A stretch of DNA of 64,000 nucleotides, taken from the NCBI GenBank assembly GCA_007258455.2, contig VDFB02187482.1, positions 124,001-188,000 on the forward strand, in the 5' to 3' direction. Below, piece after piece: positions 34,153 through 48,090 of the stretch; position 1 is the stretch's first letter; every line of letters begins with the position of its first letter. The position numbers and the translations under genes were made by a program. A model generated the notes under the pieces. It did not search any database and was not told the DNA's origin. It saw only the letters and a program-made list of their open reading frames with translations. The DNA comes from Sequoia sempervirens. Lineage: Eukaryota > Streptophyta > Pinopsida > Cupressales > Cupressaceae.

Positions 34153-35649
34153 TGTCATGCCCCAAAATTGTAACACTGGAATGTAAAGCATAAATAAACA
34201 AACAAAATAAATATCAAAAATAGATATATAAATATAAATTGCAATTATTATTATAATTATAATTATCATGGATAATATTATTATTATAATACAGTTATTA
34301 TAGAATAAATTGATATTGGTAATTGTTATTATTATAATAATAAAAAAACCTGCACAAGGAACTAAATCTGAAACCAACTATGGATTAGATTAATAAACAA
34401 ATAATAAACACAAAGCATCAATACCGACTCCTAAAAAGCATTGATTAATAAACACAAGCATTAATATCTACTCCTAAAGGCATCGATTCCTAAAAGATTC
34501 CTAAAAGATACTCATAATGCATCGATTATTATCCCAGCAATCACCAACCACTAAAAGCTACAACCCTTCCATTGGTGCAATAGATACCATAAGTCATATC
34601 CTTTGGTCAGCGAAGGGTTATGACTATTAATAAATCAAAGTGTAAAAGGGAGATGACTGAAAAGCAGACAGACAGCGATTCAGAAATTAAAACACAGGGA
34701 AAAAACAGAGATTGGCCAAGCAAGTAATATTACTTCTGTTGCATCACAGATTTGTAAGTTAATCTATTTTTGGTGGTAGGAACCATATGAGGAATTATGT
34801 ATTGTTTTATGCATATTATTATTATTAATTTATGATTTACTATATATTATTTTATGCAGATTGTTATTTGTAATTTATGATTTATTATGCCTTGTTGTAT
34901 GCATATGGTTATCTATGATTCATTATGTATTGCTGATATGATTGTTTGCAAATATGATGTTGATTATTTATTATGCACATATCTCTACCTTTATGGAAAT
35001 AACTAAGACTACAAAGGGGAAACGGTGATGGGGTACTCTCCTAGGTACACCACCTTCATTGGGGACCTGATGAGCCTTAGGGTGCCAAGGAGGTACAGAG
35101 GGTACTGCCTTTGGGCTTAGGAGAGATGGCATTTTCAGGGCACCCTTTGGAACCTCACTCCTTCGTCATGATGAACAACACAGGAGGTCAAGACCATAGG
35201 AAGAAGGAAATGATTGGCAAGATGAGGGGATAATGGATAAGACACCTCCTAGATAGGTCACCTCATTTGAATGGCATGCGCCACATGAGGCCAAGGGTGA
35301 TGGTATATCCCCATGGGTCTAGGGAAAAAGGGTCCAAGGTACCCCATCAAGCCGCATTCTCCCACTCTCCCCTATGATTGAACCCTCCAAGGATGTTAGA
35401 GTACTTTGTGATTAAACTAATGTTTGGCCATGAGTTCATAAATATTTATTTATGGAAATCTGCTAATGATTATTCTTGTAATAAATGATTCTAATCTGCT
35501 AATCAGTTGATTGTCGTAAATGGTTCTAACCTGTGAGTAGGGTTTCAATCAGGGCTTCAATCTGAGGAGAGGCATCCTCTAACCCCATTGTTATCTAAAT
35601 TGAGGGAAATTAGGGAAAATTTGGGCACTCCCAATTAGGGAACATTACA
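34153..35649 (+). mobile_element. solo LTR, T-like family (1497 bp)
   Basis: Runs from TGTCATGCCCC to GGGAACATTACA, with the perfect target duplication CTCTA at 34148-34152 and 35650-35654. It shares ends and internal landmarks (AT-rich first 300 bases, GGGCCATGG-like middle) with the T element LTRs. No coding content. Confidence 0.92.
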
Positions 35650-37158
35650 CTCTATATGAGTTATCAACTTATCATCTATCTGCAAGAAGAAGATTGCTCA
35701 TTTCTTTTACAATCATCATGAAATATTATGTACTATTTTTACTGTTGCTTCTTTAAAGATCTACTCAATACACAGGCATGTTCTCTAGTAATAGCTTTCT
35801 TTACATGCCCTCTATTGTTGGAAAGACTTTGTCCTTGAAAGTTGAAACACATGAAGAAGATAGGTGATAATATCTTGCTAAGACTTATGAGCAATGGCAT
35901 ATTCAATTAGAATTGATTCATCCAAGATCAACTTTGATAAGCATTAATTGTATTTGTAAGTTGCTAGTTGAATTTTGTCACAAGTATCCTAGACTTGGAA
36001 GCCATATTTCTTTCATAACTTAGATTTTGACATAATGAAATACTTTTTTGATAGATGTTATGTGAATGTCAATGAAAGCATTTGTGAACTTAAAATCTTT
36101 GATTCAGAATGTCAGTTAGACTTGTTCTCACACCAATATGTTTCGACCACCCATTGAAGTCAGTGTTTTCATAGTTTTGATGATGAAAACCCAAGGTTTA
36201 GAGACAACTTGGAGTGTGAGGGCCTAGAAGATATGTGGTTGAGAGGAAAATTTTATGTTAAAATACAATTTGAAAAAGATTTAAGGGGGAGGGAGGGATT
36301 GATTTTATTAAAATTTTCCCCAATGATTGTTGCTTCAGTTTATGAGAAGGTTGCATGTATTAATCATTTATCTCGAGACAATGATTGTTGCTTCAGTTTA
36401 TGAGAAGGTTGCATGTATTAATCATTTATCTCGAGACAATTATTGTGCTGGCTCTTTTCAAGCCACTTAAGGATTTATGTGGTTCAGGGAATGACCTAGA
36501 TTTGTGTACCTTGCTAGTATTGTTTTAGTACGACCTGTTCATAAGGGTATTGGGTCTAATTGCAGATTGGTAAGAAACATGAAGAAAAATCATTTTCCAC
36601 AAGGATAGACATGATGTTGCTTGCATTGGAAGCTTTGCTCAAGGAGAGGATTCGAGTTGTCATGGGCTGCCATTGGAATCCTGTAAACCCTCCCTTGTAG
36701 ATGAAATCAGAGATGTAGAATTACTCACATTAGAGAACACGTGGTTCAGTTTGATAAAGAGGAGTGTCTTCCCCTTGCTCCTGCAAGAAAATTATTTAAA
36801 ATTTCCATCAACAATAAACACAAAGACAATGTTAGGTCCTACATTGAATGTCTAAACATGTTGGTTGGGAAATTGGGGTCTCTGAAATGATAGCAGGTAG
36901 TTGCACAAAATCTATTTGACAAGGTAGGAGGGTATGTGTTGGTTTCTTTGGCATCAGCACATCTCCCTCCTTTCTATAGAATCTATAGTTGCTACAAGAT
37001 AAAGATGGAGAAAAGGTCACAGCAAGGAGCATGAAAGTTTGGATAAGTGGCTCAAAAAATGAAACAGTTGTTGGTGGCTAGTCAAATTGCATGCTACTGT
37101 GGTTGAGGTTGGCATTAGCAGCAACCTTGTTTGTTATAGGTTAGGACTTCTGGTGTTC
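35650..37158. other. presumed RST1 intron with 58-base tandem duplication
   Basis: No gene recognised. A near-exact duplication of 58 bases (unit starting CAATGATTGTTGCTTCAG) lies at 36321-36437. A short open stretch at 36590-36840 has no family match that I know. Confidence 0.5.
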
Positions 37159-37922
37159 TGTCATGCCCCAGAAATTACGACACTAAAAACCTCTAGCGTT
37201 GAAATACAAATGAATAAATAAAATGACTAACACTATAAATATAAAAAATATAAATATAAATATTAACAATTTGATATTAGTTATTATAATATAATAATAT
37301 AAAACACTTATATTAAAAAACTAATATAAACTTATAAATATAAAACACATAATATATAAAATAAATAAATATAAAATAATAAACATATAATAATAAATAT
37401 AAAATAATCCAAAACAGGAAACCGAATTACAAGCAGCGATCACCCTTTCAAGGCAGATATTAAAATCTTAAAAGACACCGATTCAGGTCTTAAAGAGATT
37501 TAAAAAGCAGCGATCCATATTATCCTATAAAGACAGCAAACAACTATTAAGGATTATCAAAAGGAAACAAAAATTCAAAAAGGTGTGATTTAAAAACTCA
37601 TTAAGGACAGCGAATTATATAAGACAAAAAGCAGCAATTAAATAAGGATTATTCCTAGAAAGGCAGCAATTACTTTTTGAAGAGGTGCGATTCCTTGTAG
37701 GAGATATAACTTTGGGTAAAAGACACAATCCTTCATAAGAGACATATTTATTGTGAAGATATATAAGCCAAAACATATGGGATAGAGACCGACAGATATT
37801 ATCAATGGAAGAATATAATATGATTCAGAAATTGATGGGAAGAAGAGGAAGGAAAGGAATCATCATGGATGGAGGGGGCATCTAAAATATAAGTAAATAA
37901 CAGGGTTGGAAATAAATGAATA

Positions 37923-37964
<42 letters not shown>

Positions 37965-39474
37965 CATATGTATGTATGGGTAGATGTGTGAATCATAGTT
38001 TACATGCTCGGACTTGGAGAGTACTCGGCAAGCCCAAATATTTGACTTGGGAAAAACTCGGTAACTTAAAAATAGTTAACTATATGATAACTGATACGGT
38101 AATGCCATAATACTAAGTTAATAGTATAAGTTAACAGTATAACAATAACTTAACACGGTAATGCCATTAAAATCTGTGTGTAACAGTATAAGTTAACTAT
38201 ATACAAACTTAAATTGTTCATTATGATAACTGATAATGTGTATCATGGAACTTGAAAGAGAATAATCGGCGAGTGAATATGTTTTTTTGTGAGTACTCAG
38301 AGGTTTTTTCACGAGTACCCTGCAAATAATTGGTGAGTGAATATGTTTAAGCGAGTGGAGAATAAAAGTCAAGAGTACTTGCCATGGTAGAAAATGTGCG
38401 ACTACTTGGCTACTCGCAGAGTATGTAATCTATGGTGTGAATTATATGCGAATATACAATAATGATGCTTGCAACAATTGTTAAGCCTTATAAGTAATTA
38501 TGATAATTTAAATAAGTACGGATAATAGATTCTTATATGATTGATTTACACTAACGATATCTCTTGAGTGCTAAGAACAAGGAATCGACTTGGGAAAGGA
38601 GTAAAGAGATCTGCATAGCATTTCTAGTATTAATATGTATTATTACTGTAGACATGGATTTTGATGTTGCTTAGCTGATTATTATGCACTGATCTCTATA
38701 GTATGCTCATGATTATAATTGTTCTAACAATAGATTTGATGTTTACTTAAGAATCAATGATAAGTGCAAGTGTATTTGACTGCTTAAAGATTGTCTTCTG
38801 AGTGTTTGCAAATCTTGAGAAAAGTGGTGCCTAAAATCCCCACTCAAGTCCACCCCCGGAACCCAAGGCAAGGATGGGCCATGGAGGGGTGGAAGTTGCA
38901 CTTAAGGTTCCGCCTAGTCCGAATGCATGGGTGGGCCATGGAGGGGCTGGGGTTCCACTCAAGATCCACTCCGGCCATGTAGGGGTGGTAGGCCTAAACC
39001 ACTTATAAGCTCCGTTGGCTTCCCCCAGTAGGTCATGTGTCTTTCGAGGTGATGACATGGGTAGAGAAAGCAAGTACAAGTCACCTAGGTGGGAGGGTTG
39101 TAGATTACAACCTCTTAGGCTTGGCAAAGGACTTTGGATGGATCTACCCATACGGGTAGAGAAAGCGGGTACAAGTTGTTGAAAAGTGAGGGTTGTAGTT
39201 TACAACCTTTCAAAAGGGCTTCGGGTGGATCTACCCATGCCACTCCTCCTATGTCTTCATTATTGCTTTGTGATTATATTTATAATTTGGATATCTAGAT
39301 ATTAATGCTAACAAACATGTGAATATGTGTGGAAGTGTTGTTAATATGGTGAATGCAGATTTCAATCTAGAAGTACTTCATTAAAGAGGACATTCATTTG
39401 AGAAAGTGAAACCCTAACCCTTATTGGCAAACAATAAGCAAAGTCTAGGGAAAATTAGGACAAGGGACATTACA
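37159..39474 (+). mobile_element. solo LTR, T-like family (2316 bp)
   Basis: TGTCATGCCCC to AGGGACATTACA. Flanks TGTTC (37154-37158) and TATTC (39475-39479) differ at one base, as expected for an older target duplication. It includes a microsatellite and a duplicated GGATGGGCCATGGAGGGG segment (38870-38945). Confidence 0.85.
37916..37978. repeat. (TATATG)n microsatellite
   Basis: About nine TATATG units inside the solo LTR. Equivalent positions in the T LTRs hold TA/TG runs (49075-49125 and 55472-55502). Confidence 0.95.
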
Positions 39475-41623
39475 TATTCTTCATAAAATTGGAGTTTGTG
39501 GTGTTGCCTGTTGCATAGTAGCAAAAATATTTCTTGGGAATAACTCGGAAAACCAAAAGATAACTTGCTTAAGGGTAATGACTAAAAGGAAACTCAATGA
39601 GGATGATTTCTCACTTAAGGTCATTATTTGCCTAAAAATATTGACATCTCAAGGTGTCTCAAAATCATGAGAATAAGTTTATAGACAATTAGGAACACAT
39701 GCACCCTAAGAACATATGATGGCATCATCAAGGATAGAATTTAGAACATAACTGACTGATACAAAAACAAGTCATCGATTTGAAACAAAAATAAAATTCA
39801 TAACTAAAATTCTCCTCAAAATGATAAAATGAAATCTATTTATTCCATGTGAAAGTGGGCATTCAATTCCAACAATATATAATGTCGATGCCCCTTTCAA
39901 AATGGAGCAGTTCGAACACTCACCCTTGTCTTGTTGCATTTTTTCTTGCTGAAATGTGAGGGTGTAAATGACCTTTCGTTACTGTCAAAACCTTCAAAAA
40001 ATGACTTTTTTCTATATCTTCTTAATCACCCCTGTTGACAGTTCCAATCTGATATTCAAAACTAGCAATAAATGTAGTGCATTTTGATTTGACAAGGATG
40101 AATGGTGGCATTAACTTATCCTCAGCCATATGGAAATACTTATAATTTAAAGTAAATACATATAAAGCTAATATCAGCATGTTAGAGTAGTTGCATTGAG
40201 TGTCAAACCTGCATTTTAACTACATCTTTCCTTATTGAACCAAAAGACTATTCTTTCGTTGTTGTGACCAAAGAAAACTGTTGCAGTGTAATTCTTCACT
40301 TTTGGTAGACTCTGCTACATTGACTTATATCTGGCTTCTGATTAAATTAGATTGTTGTTGATGAAGAGCTTATTACAAATGTGTAGTTTTGACTTCTATC
40401 ATATGCATTGATGAAACTTATTATTGCGCTTGAACAAGGACCATGTCATAATGATGATGAATTAAAGTCTTCTGAATGAGTTCTGATGTCATAATGAATT
40501 CTGTCATGATATATTGTCATGTTTCCATATTAAAAGAGACATCACTAATTTGATAATTTATTACTTTGTCCCAACACGAGCCTCATTGCTAATGTTGACC
40601 AATTTTTGATGTATTTGCATGCCCAAGAGGGGGGCTCAGTACTAGTAGTACTCATCCCAAGAGGGGACTCCATTCTAGCATATATCCTGAATCATAATGG
40701 AGTGTTTAGGCCCATTAATCCTGTGTGCTCGCAAGGGTTCCCAAGGCTGGTTATGCTTTCCTTGTCTACAGATGATGCATAGGGCCAGTTGTTTATTCCT
40801 TGCCCAAGATGGATTGAATTCTAGAAAATGAAAAATCATTTTCCCTAGACAGACCCTAGGGTTGTTAGTTGTGGAGAAATCCGTCTGATGCATATTATGT
40901 TTGGCATTTTCATAATTTCTGTTGACTATTATGCTGTGAGTTGCAAAGCCTTGGTATGGATTATAAAAGGATATGTATTCAGCATTCGTCTTTTATTTTT
41001 TAGTTATTTCTTTTGGTATTTTTCTTCCCTTCCTTTCCAATAAAGCTAAAGCTAAATAGATAAGGAACTCACCATTCAATCCTGAAGATTGACTCGCAGA
41101 CTTGCCCTATGTCTATGATGCTTTCCATGCTTGGTGGTCCTGCACAGTGTATTTAGGCCATCAACAAATTGGTTGTATATTCCTTGTACAAGATAGACCC
41201 AACTCAAAAAATTGAAAGATCTTTATTGGAGATATCCTTATCCAAAGATGGGACTTAGGGCTTGTTCTATGTCCTTTGTCTGAAATGGATCTAGCTTTAG
41301 TATTTGAACTCCATTCTATATTGAGTGTTATTATAGATTTTCTTTGATGGTATTTGTTTCGGCCATTCAGGCTAAACAGAGAATACTGAGCTGTTTAAGA
41401 GTCCCAAGTTAGTGATGTCTTCCAACAATAACTGTAGCTGTAACTGCACTATCTTTCACTGAGTTGGGCAATGTATGTTCAACTGTCATTGAAATTCAAG
41501 ACTAATTGTCTTGTAGTTTTCTGTTGTTTGCAAGCATAGTTCCATGGACTTTCTTGACGGGGGGATGTGGGGATGTGGGGACGGGGGATCAAGGGCCTAA
41601 GTTTGGGGATGGTGGGTGGACAG
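39475..41623. other. presumed intron, G-rich run at right end
   Basis: No coding or repeat family recognised in most of it. At 41559-41587 four runs of four or more G (separated by ATGT, ATGT and AC) form a plausible quadruplex motif just before the T element. Confidence 0.45.
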
Positions 41624-42370
41624 TGTCATGTCCCCAAAATTGTATCACATTGAAGTGTAAATAAATGAGAAAATAAATATATATATATATGTTGGTGTAA
41701 CAACTAGCACCTCTAGAGTAAGAGTTGGTACGGACAGCTATGCACACTACGCAATGAGTGCTCTTCAAATTAGGAGGGGAAGCTCCCTCGTTGTGCTTGA
41801 CAAAAGTGCTTTGAAAAGGAAAGTAAACTAAACTATATCCTGTCTTTTTGTCTCAGCTGTAAGAGGTACATGGCTTTCTCGAAAACTATATACGTTGCAG
41901 CTAAGTATATTCTGGTTTTGTAGATTACTAACTACAACTATGCTAATTACTTAAAATCTATCCAGTTTCCTCAAGAAAACAGAGCATGAGGAAATGGAGC
42001 AAGGATGACTATTTGACGATAAACAAGTATAGATTCTCAACTTGAAGGCAAGGTGGCACATCTATCAGCTCAATCTAAACAAGTTTATTATTCACAAAAC
42101 ACCATACGATAAACAAGAACAGATTCTCAACTTGAAGGCAAGGTGGCACATCTATCAGCTCAATCTGGACAAGTTTATTGAACACAAAACAGATTTGATC
42201 TAACTAAGGAAAGAATTCACCATCACAATTGCATGAAACCCTATGTGGCATAACAATTCATCATAATAGTAAAAACGCATGAACAGATACAGAACGAGCA
42301 ATATTGAAGGCAAGGTAGGCACAGCATATATTCCTCTCTCGTGCAAAATTTATTTACAAAATAAGCAAAA

Positions 42371-42387
42371 GCTCTTATTTATAGACA
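42371..42387 (-). promoter_or_regulatory. TATA box of solo G-type LTR
   Basis: The minus strand reads TGTCTATAAATAAGAGC, downstream of ORF-X and about 0.7 kb before the LTR end. This is the same relative place as the TATA box in copies 1 and 3. The GC palindrome of those copies is absent. Confidence 0.6.
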
Positions 42388-42748
42388 TCAAAAAGGTGTA
42401 GGGAACCCTAAAATCACTTTGAGTCAACTACAGTCTTGCAATGCATGCAAGATTTATTACTAAACCCTAATAAAGTAAACTATACAATTAACTGGACAGC
42501 TACCATCAGTTAACCAGTACATCTAACCTAAATGGACAATGTGCAAGCATGCACGTCCTTATTTAAAGCAAAGTTAACTGGACACTACCCTCAGTTAACT
42601 GAAAACCCTAACCCTAACTTCTGTGAAGATAATCCCAAGGAAGAGATAAGCATGTATGAAGTCAGCAAGTAAACTCAAGACTGAAAGTTGAGTTAACTGC
42701 TGCTCTTGATTCTATCCTCGAAATTAACTGCAGGTTCCAACTGGCAGA

Positions 42749-45740
42749 TCACTCCACATCATCTCGGTCTAACACTTCGACCAAGAACTCATCAATCTCT
42801 CTGTCTTCTGGCACTTTGATGCTGTCCAAAACAACAATTTGTTTCTTCAGTTCTTTGTCACTTTTCTTGACTGTATGCATGCATTCTCTGACATCTTCAG
42901 CCGCCTTCTTGAAACTAGCTGAAATAACTGAAATATTCTCCAACTTAGCCGCCATAGGATCTCCCTCAAGGTTATCACGAATCAGCTTTTCGAACTCAGC
43001 TTGTACTTCATTTAGTGCGATATACGTGCCATCTTCAAGAAGGTTATGACACGGAATCTGAACAACAAAACCACTGACAAGCGCGAGAGCTCCAACAACA
43101 TTATCTTTCAGTGAAAACAACTTGGTAGAGATCTTTTCACATATTTCCATTTTGAAAAGTGTTGCTCTCTCCAAGTAAAAACTTTCTCTTGATCTTCATC
43201 AATCTCCAACGCATTATATGCAACAGACAACTGAGACACAAGAACTCGATCCTTGGCTAAACTCTCTGCGACTGAAATCTCGAGCAACTGAATACCTTGA
43301 CGAAGTTTATGTGCGTCACTCCTCAACTGATACAAATCCATAAGAAGACGCTGACCTGTAACAATTAAGCTTTCAATCCAGTTATCCAAAAGTCTGCCAT
43401 GATTGACTAACTGATCCAGCTTTCGTTGTTCTGCAGGTGTATTATGAGGAAGAACAGGCACTCTACTTGAATTTCCGTGAACAAGATCAGAGATATACTG
43501 ACAAAGTTGATTGTTCTCAGCCTTAAGCAATGGCTTATCCTCTCCATCCTTCGTGATGCGTTCTTCAAGATTATTGGTGACAATCTTAAGAAGGCTCACG
43601 TCTATCTCTCAAGTGGTCCTGCCAAGATTTTCCTTGGTGAAAGTAAAGTCACCGACTTCAACCTCATCTAGGCTCTTACCCTCTGGAGGAGTAGCAACTT
43701 CTATAACAATCTCTGATTCCGGAGTCTTCTTGATATGCACCTGCTTCTTGATTTTCTTGTTCGACCTTCTCTGATAAGGTTCACCGAACTTAGATAAGTC
43801 AAGATTATATGAAGGTTCTTGCCTCTGTCTCCCCAAAGACCTCTCGAGCCAACAAGATTGAACAATATTATCAATTCGAGGAGAGACTGTCCCTGATGTA
43901 TCAACCTATGGTGGTTCAGTTGTCTCCGATCCTACTCAAACTGGTATCTCAGGCTCTGAAGCTATATCAATAGGTTGCACATGTGGTGAACTAGGAGGTG
44001 AAACACGAGGCTCAGCCTGAATGACTGTCTCTACTGGAATTTCAGGTACATTCTCAACCTGCTTCTGCTTCCGCTTACCAATAGTCCTCTTTCCTGTGTT
44101 TCCACTGAGTCTAACTCCTTCAGGTGGCGTTGCAATAGCCTTAACCCAAGGCCTTGACCTCGAAGTAGAAGGTAATGAAGAAAAATTCACTGGCGGCTCT
44201 GTCACAGAAACTGACTTTCGCCTTCGTTCACTCTCCAAGAACTGCTTGCTGGTCTTGACAACCAATCTGGACACATCCTCAATAGAAGCATTCTCCTTAG
44301 CATACCAATCTGGTGAGTGAAGTGGCTGCCGAGCAATTTGATCCTTGACATATGAATTGAGAAGAACTTCGCCATCATCATCTGATAAACCATCAACATC
44401 TTTTGATAGGTAATCAGAGAGCTGAGCGATAGTGAGTCTACAATAGTGATGACGACGAACCTCGAATTCATCTTCACAATTAGCCCATAAATCTTCAAGT
44501 GCTGGCTTATGTGCAATCCCTCGCTCTAACCTGGTTGCATAGTGACCCAAAGGATCATAGGAACGCCTCTCAGTATGAGTTTTAAGTTTGAATCTTTCCA
44601 TCTCGGTTGACATATGCTTGGCATCTGTTGCAATTCTGCATGTGAAAATGCCCAATCCGAACGGAAAAGTAGCCGCAGTCTTATGACGACTGCGAAGAAA
44701 GGAATGAACGTGTTGCATCTGTCTGAGAAACTCCATGAAGATGATCTTGTTTGAAGGATACCTCAACAACATTAGAGGCTCTCCAACATATCTATAAACC
44801 CGGATGTATGTGAAAGTAGGGAATTGAATAAACCAATCCGCCCAAGTCTCCATTGCTGATTTTGCCTCGGCAGAAATACGGATGTGCATTTCATTGTCAA
44901 GATCTCTGACTGTCCTCATAGAAAAGTGATCATTCATTGCTTGGAAATCTTGTTCAGATTTAGAAAACTCCAACTGAGAATAGTACTCGTGAACACGTTG
45001 AACACCAAGAGTGCCATTAGTTTTTAGATGCCTGTAGTTGCCTTGAAATGCAACTAAGTAGACCAAGTAGGACACCATACGAAACTCATGAAACTTGAGA
45101 AAATCAGTAATTTGGTGATGTAGGCAATCACTAATCAACATAGCCTAGTCAAAATGTTTTGTGCCATCAAGAATTCTGGAGATAAGGTAAAACATCCATG
45201 GTCGAAAAATGCTAGCATCTTCTTGACCTGTAACTCGATTGAGCAAAGTTATCAAAACAACAACCTCATCCTTGAATTCACCACGACCAACCTTTTAGGC
45301 ATGTTAGTCTTTTGAACTTTCAGCCATTTTTGAGCTACCTTTCTTTGTGAACGTTCTTGATCTCCATCCCATATCTTCTCACAGGCCTCAATAACCACAG
45401 TGAAATTATTTGAACGAGGAGGAATAGCGAAGCATTTCTCTATATCCTTTGGTTTAAGACTGCAGATAACCCTCCCGTCAGCTGATTTGATTTGTCGTGA
45501 AGACGAGTCATAATGCTTGATGCAAGCAAGAACAAACTCGAGATCAAAAGTAGTGTCAGGAATAGATGCCGCTGCCAGCAATCCAGAACGTTCAATATTT
45601 CCCAATGAATTGCTGCTAACACCCTCCAAACTGCTCAGATTAACCACTAGATAAACATGACTTAAGTCTGTGTCTGAAGTTCTGACAAAATCATGTATAA
45701 GAACCGATTTGGTCTTATAATCAATGAGATTGAACTGCAT
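42749..45740 (-). pseudogene. ORF-X copy 2 (diverged)
   Basis: About 1,000 codons in four successive open stretches. The N-terminal domain is 45740-45252, with KSADGRVICSLKPKDIEKCF. The central domain is 45141-43936, a 401-codon open frame with WADWFIQFPTFTYIRVYRYV, YPSNKIIFMEFLRQ, ERRSYDPL, and LEDLWANCEDEFEVRRHHYC. The linker with basic RRSNKKIKKQVHIKK is 43904-43609, and the coiled-coil C-terminal region is 43599-42749, ending near VEVLDRDDVE. The same blocks appear in the same order and spacing in copy 1 despite low overall identity. Breaks are few for a sequence this diverged. The start at 45740 is the first in-frame ATG of the block; a longer N-terminus is possible. No known function. 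Confidence 0.75.
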
Positions 45741-46979
45741 TTTGAAAATGAAGACTTTTGACTGTAAAGTCGAATATACTCAGACAACTTTCTGGAAAAG
45801 CTGAAAATCTCTGAACAAGGCTAAAAATAGCCTATGGCGGGAAAAAATTTCGAAATTTTTCTGAAACGTGGGTTTTGTGTAGAATCAAATTCTAAGACAA
45901 CCCAGATAGTTTGATTCTCGAAAAAATATGTTTTAGGCCCACATGCAAAGAGATTCTCGGAAAAAAGCACAGAGCTTCAGAATGAAGGCTACGGGGCAAT
46001 TTTCTCAAAAAAATCTAAGACATGGGTTTTGCTGTAAATACTGAAGTATGCGAACCCAGATGATCAAACTCTGAAAATATGCTGAATTTCTTTGACATGC
46101 GAAGAAAGTACCTAAGATGAGAAATAGAAGAAATAGGACAAAAGAAAGAAGGTTTTATTTGCTCTGCTTCTGTAGAATTCGCCTATCTCTGTTTTTGAAT
46201 TTGATGAAACTTGCATGCAAATTGAAAACAAAGTCTGGAATATTCTTCTTCTGAACAAACTGAATCCGTTGCTATGAAGAACGCTGAAATCTGCCACCTG
46301 TAGCACCTTCAAATTGCTGCTTGCTCAAGAAGAATGTATTTCTCTAAGCTTGGAATGAAGAATAATGGACGCCTAAGCTTGAATAAATAGAGTTTCATCA
46401 CTTAAATTCGTAAGAAATGCATGCAACCTTAAAAATGGTGCTTGGCTTGTGATTGGACCTCAAAAATCCACGCCTAGCCAATGATTGGCTCTCAATTCAA
46501 TTAACTGAAGACTAAAATGAGCTAAATAAAGCACCATGCTTTAAGACTAAAAGTTGCCATATTAAGACTTCAGTTGCAAAATCCATTTAAATTATCATGC
46601 ATATTAATCTTCAGTTGACAATTCCATATTAAGGTCGCCATACTTCACAACTCAAAATTCATGCTTTAAATCTTTAGTTAAAAATCCTAACTAAAGCTTC
46701 CATTTTGAAGATTGAAACAAAAACTTCACAAAACTCAAATATGCGCCATGCATTAAATCTCAAGCTGATTTTCAAACATGCACTTCAGTTAAGTGGACAT
46801 GCAAAACAGTAACTCAACATGCAAAGTCAGCTAACTGAACATGCAAATTAGTTAACTCAACATGTAGAACTGACAAAGCACTCAACATGACAAAATGTTA
46901 ACTAGAGATGACAACCCAAAAATCGTTCTGTCCAACTGAAAGTCAAAATTCAAATATTTAACAATATTCAAAATTCCTT

Positions 46980-48090
46980 TTTAGGCGCACATGTGGTTTT
47001 CAAGTTTTGAAAAACCATCTTTGACTTTTGGCGTTTTTCTCCAGACTTAGCCATTTTCATGAAAATTGAATTTTGAACCTCTTCCGGGACCTCTGTTCAA
47101 CCCCTGACACTGGCTGACTAACTTCACTGATTGACTGGCTGACAGGTGCATTGCAGAGCAGGACAAAAACTGATCAAAAGATACCTTGAGACTGAAAACT
47201 ATAAAACAAATATCTGAAGGGTCAAAAATCCAAGCGCCCTTTTTAAAAGCTGCTCTTTTCCTCAGACTTAGTCAAATTTTCTCCATCTTCATCTTGTACG
47301 AAGGGAAAAATGAATCCTCCATAACTTTTGATTGACAAGGTTTCAGGACTGAATAACTGGTTCACTGCAGAGCTGACTTCATTCCGCATGACAGCTGCAA
47401 AGGTACATTTATTCAGAAAACATCATCTGAGGGGTGAAAATCAAGGGCGCCTTTTTGAAAAGTTGCTCTTTTTCCTCCAAAGATAGCCATTTCCGGAACT
47501 GACCAAAATAACACTAAAACTCCGACTGCAGGCTGACAGGTCATCTTTTGATCTGACGGAGACAGGCAACGGAAAGCTGAACGTAACACGGACAAGCTGA
47601 ATATCTGAGAACATTCAAAAAAAGGCATTAAAGGCTTCAAAAGCTTAGGCGCCTTTCTGAAAATGTGCTCTTTTGCTTTTTCCTTGGTATTTTGACCAAG
47701 ATTTGACCCCATGTTTGACCTCTGGCTTAGGCATTTCAGCAACTCAGATTCACCCACTGACGGATGCATTGCGAAGCTTGAACAAATGTGAGACAAACAT
47801 CTTGGGTGGCATTTAGTCAAAAGCCTTCATTTGACACCTCAAAAAGATGGGTGCCTTTCTCAAAAGCGGCTCTTTTCTCCAGACTTAGCCAATTTTGTCG
47901 TTCCTCTCGTTTTCCGCTATATCTTTCGTAACTCGAACAAAACAGGTCTGTTTGATAGGCTTGATAGTTCGTTGCGAAGCTGGCGTGATACCGAACAAAT
48001 GTTTGCTGGAGGTGACAAACCCTAAAAACAAGATCGGAGCCCCTAAAAGATAGGGCGCCTTTTTGAAAATGTGCTCCCCTCTCTAGAGAT
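46980..48090. repeat. ~205-base diverged tandem repeat in distal part of solo G-type LTR
   Basis: Five or six units are anchored by GGGCGCCTTTTTGAAAA followed by GTGCTCTTTT and a CTCCAGACTTAGCC-like segment. Anchors lie near 46983, 47233, 47447, 47649, 47849 and 48055, giving spacings of about 200-250. Several units also carry TTGCGAAGCT. Confidence 0.75.

Noticed and set aside
36540..36860. Possible further RST1 exon (open stretch after a TTGCAG)
   Set aside because: The translation does not continue the RST1 alignment I would expect after the 33580 exon, and no donor site in phase is evident.
42600..42620. Telomere-like AACCCTAACCCTAAC
   Set aside because: Fewer than three units, inside an LTR; many LTRs here contain AACCCTAA by chance and U3 composition.
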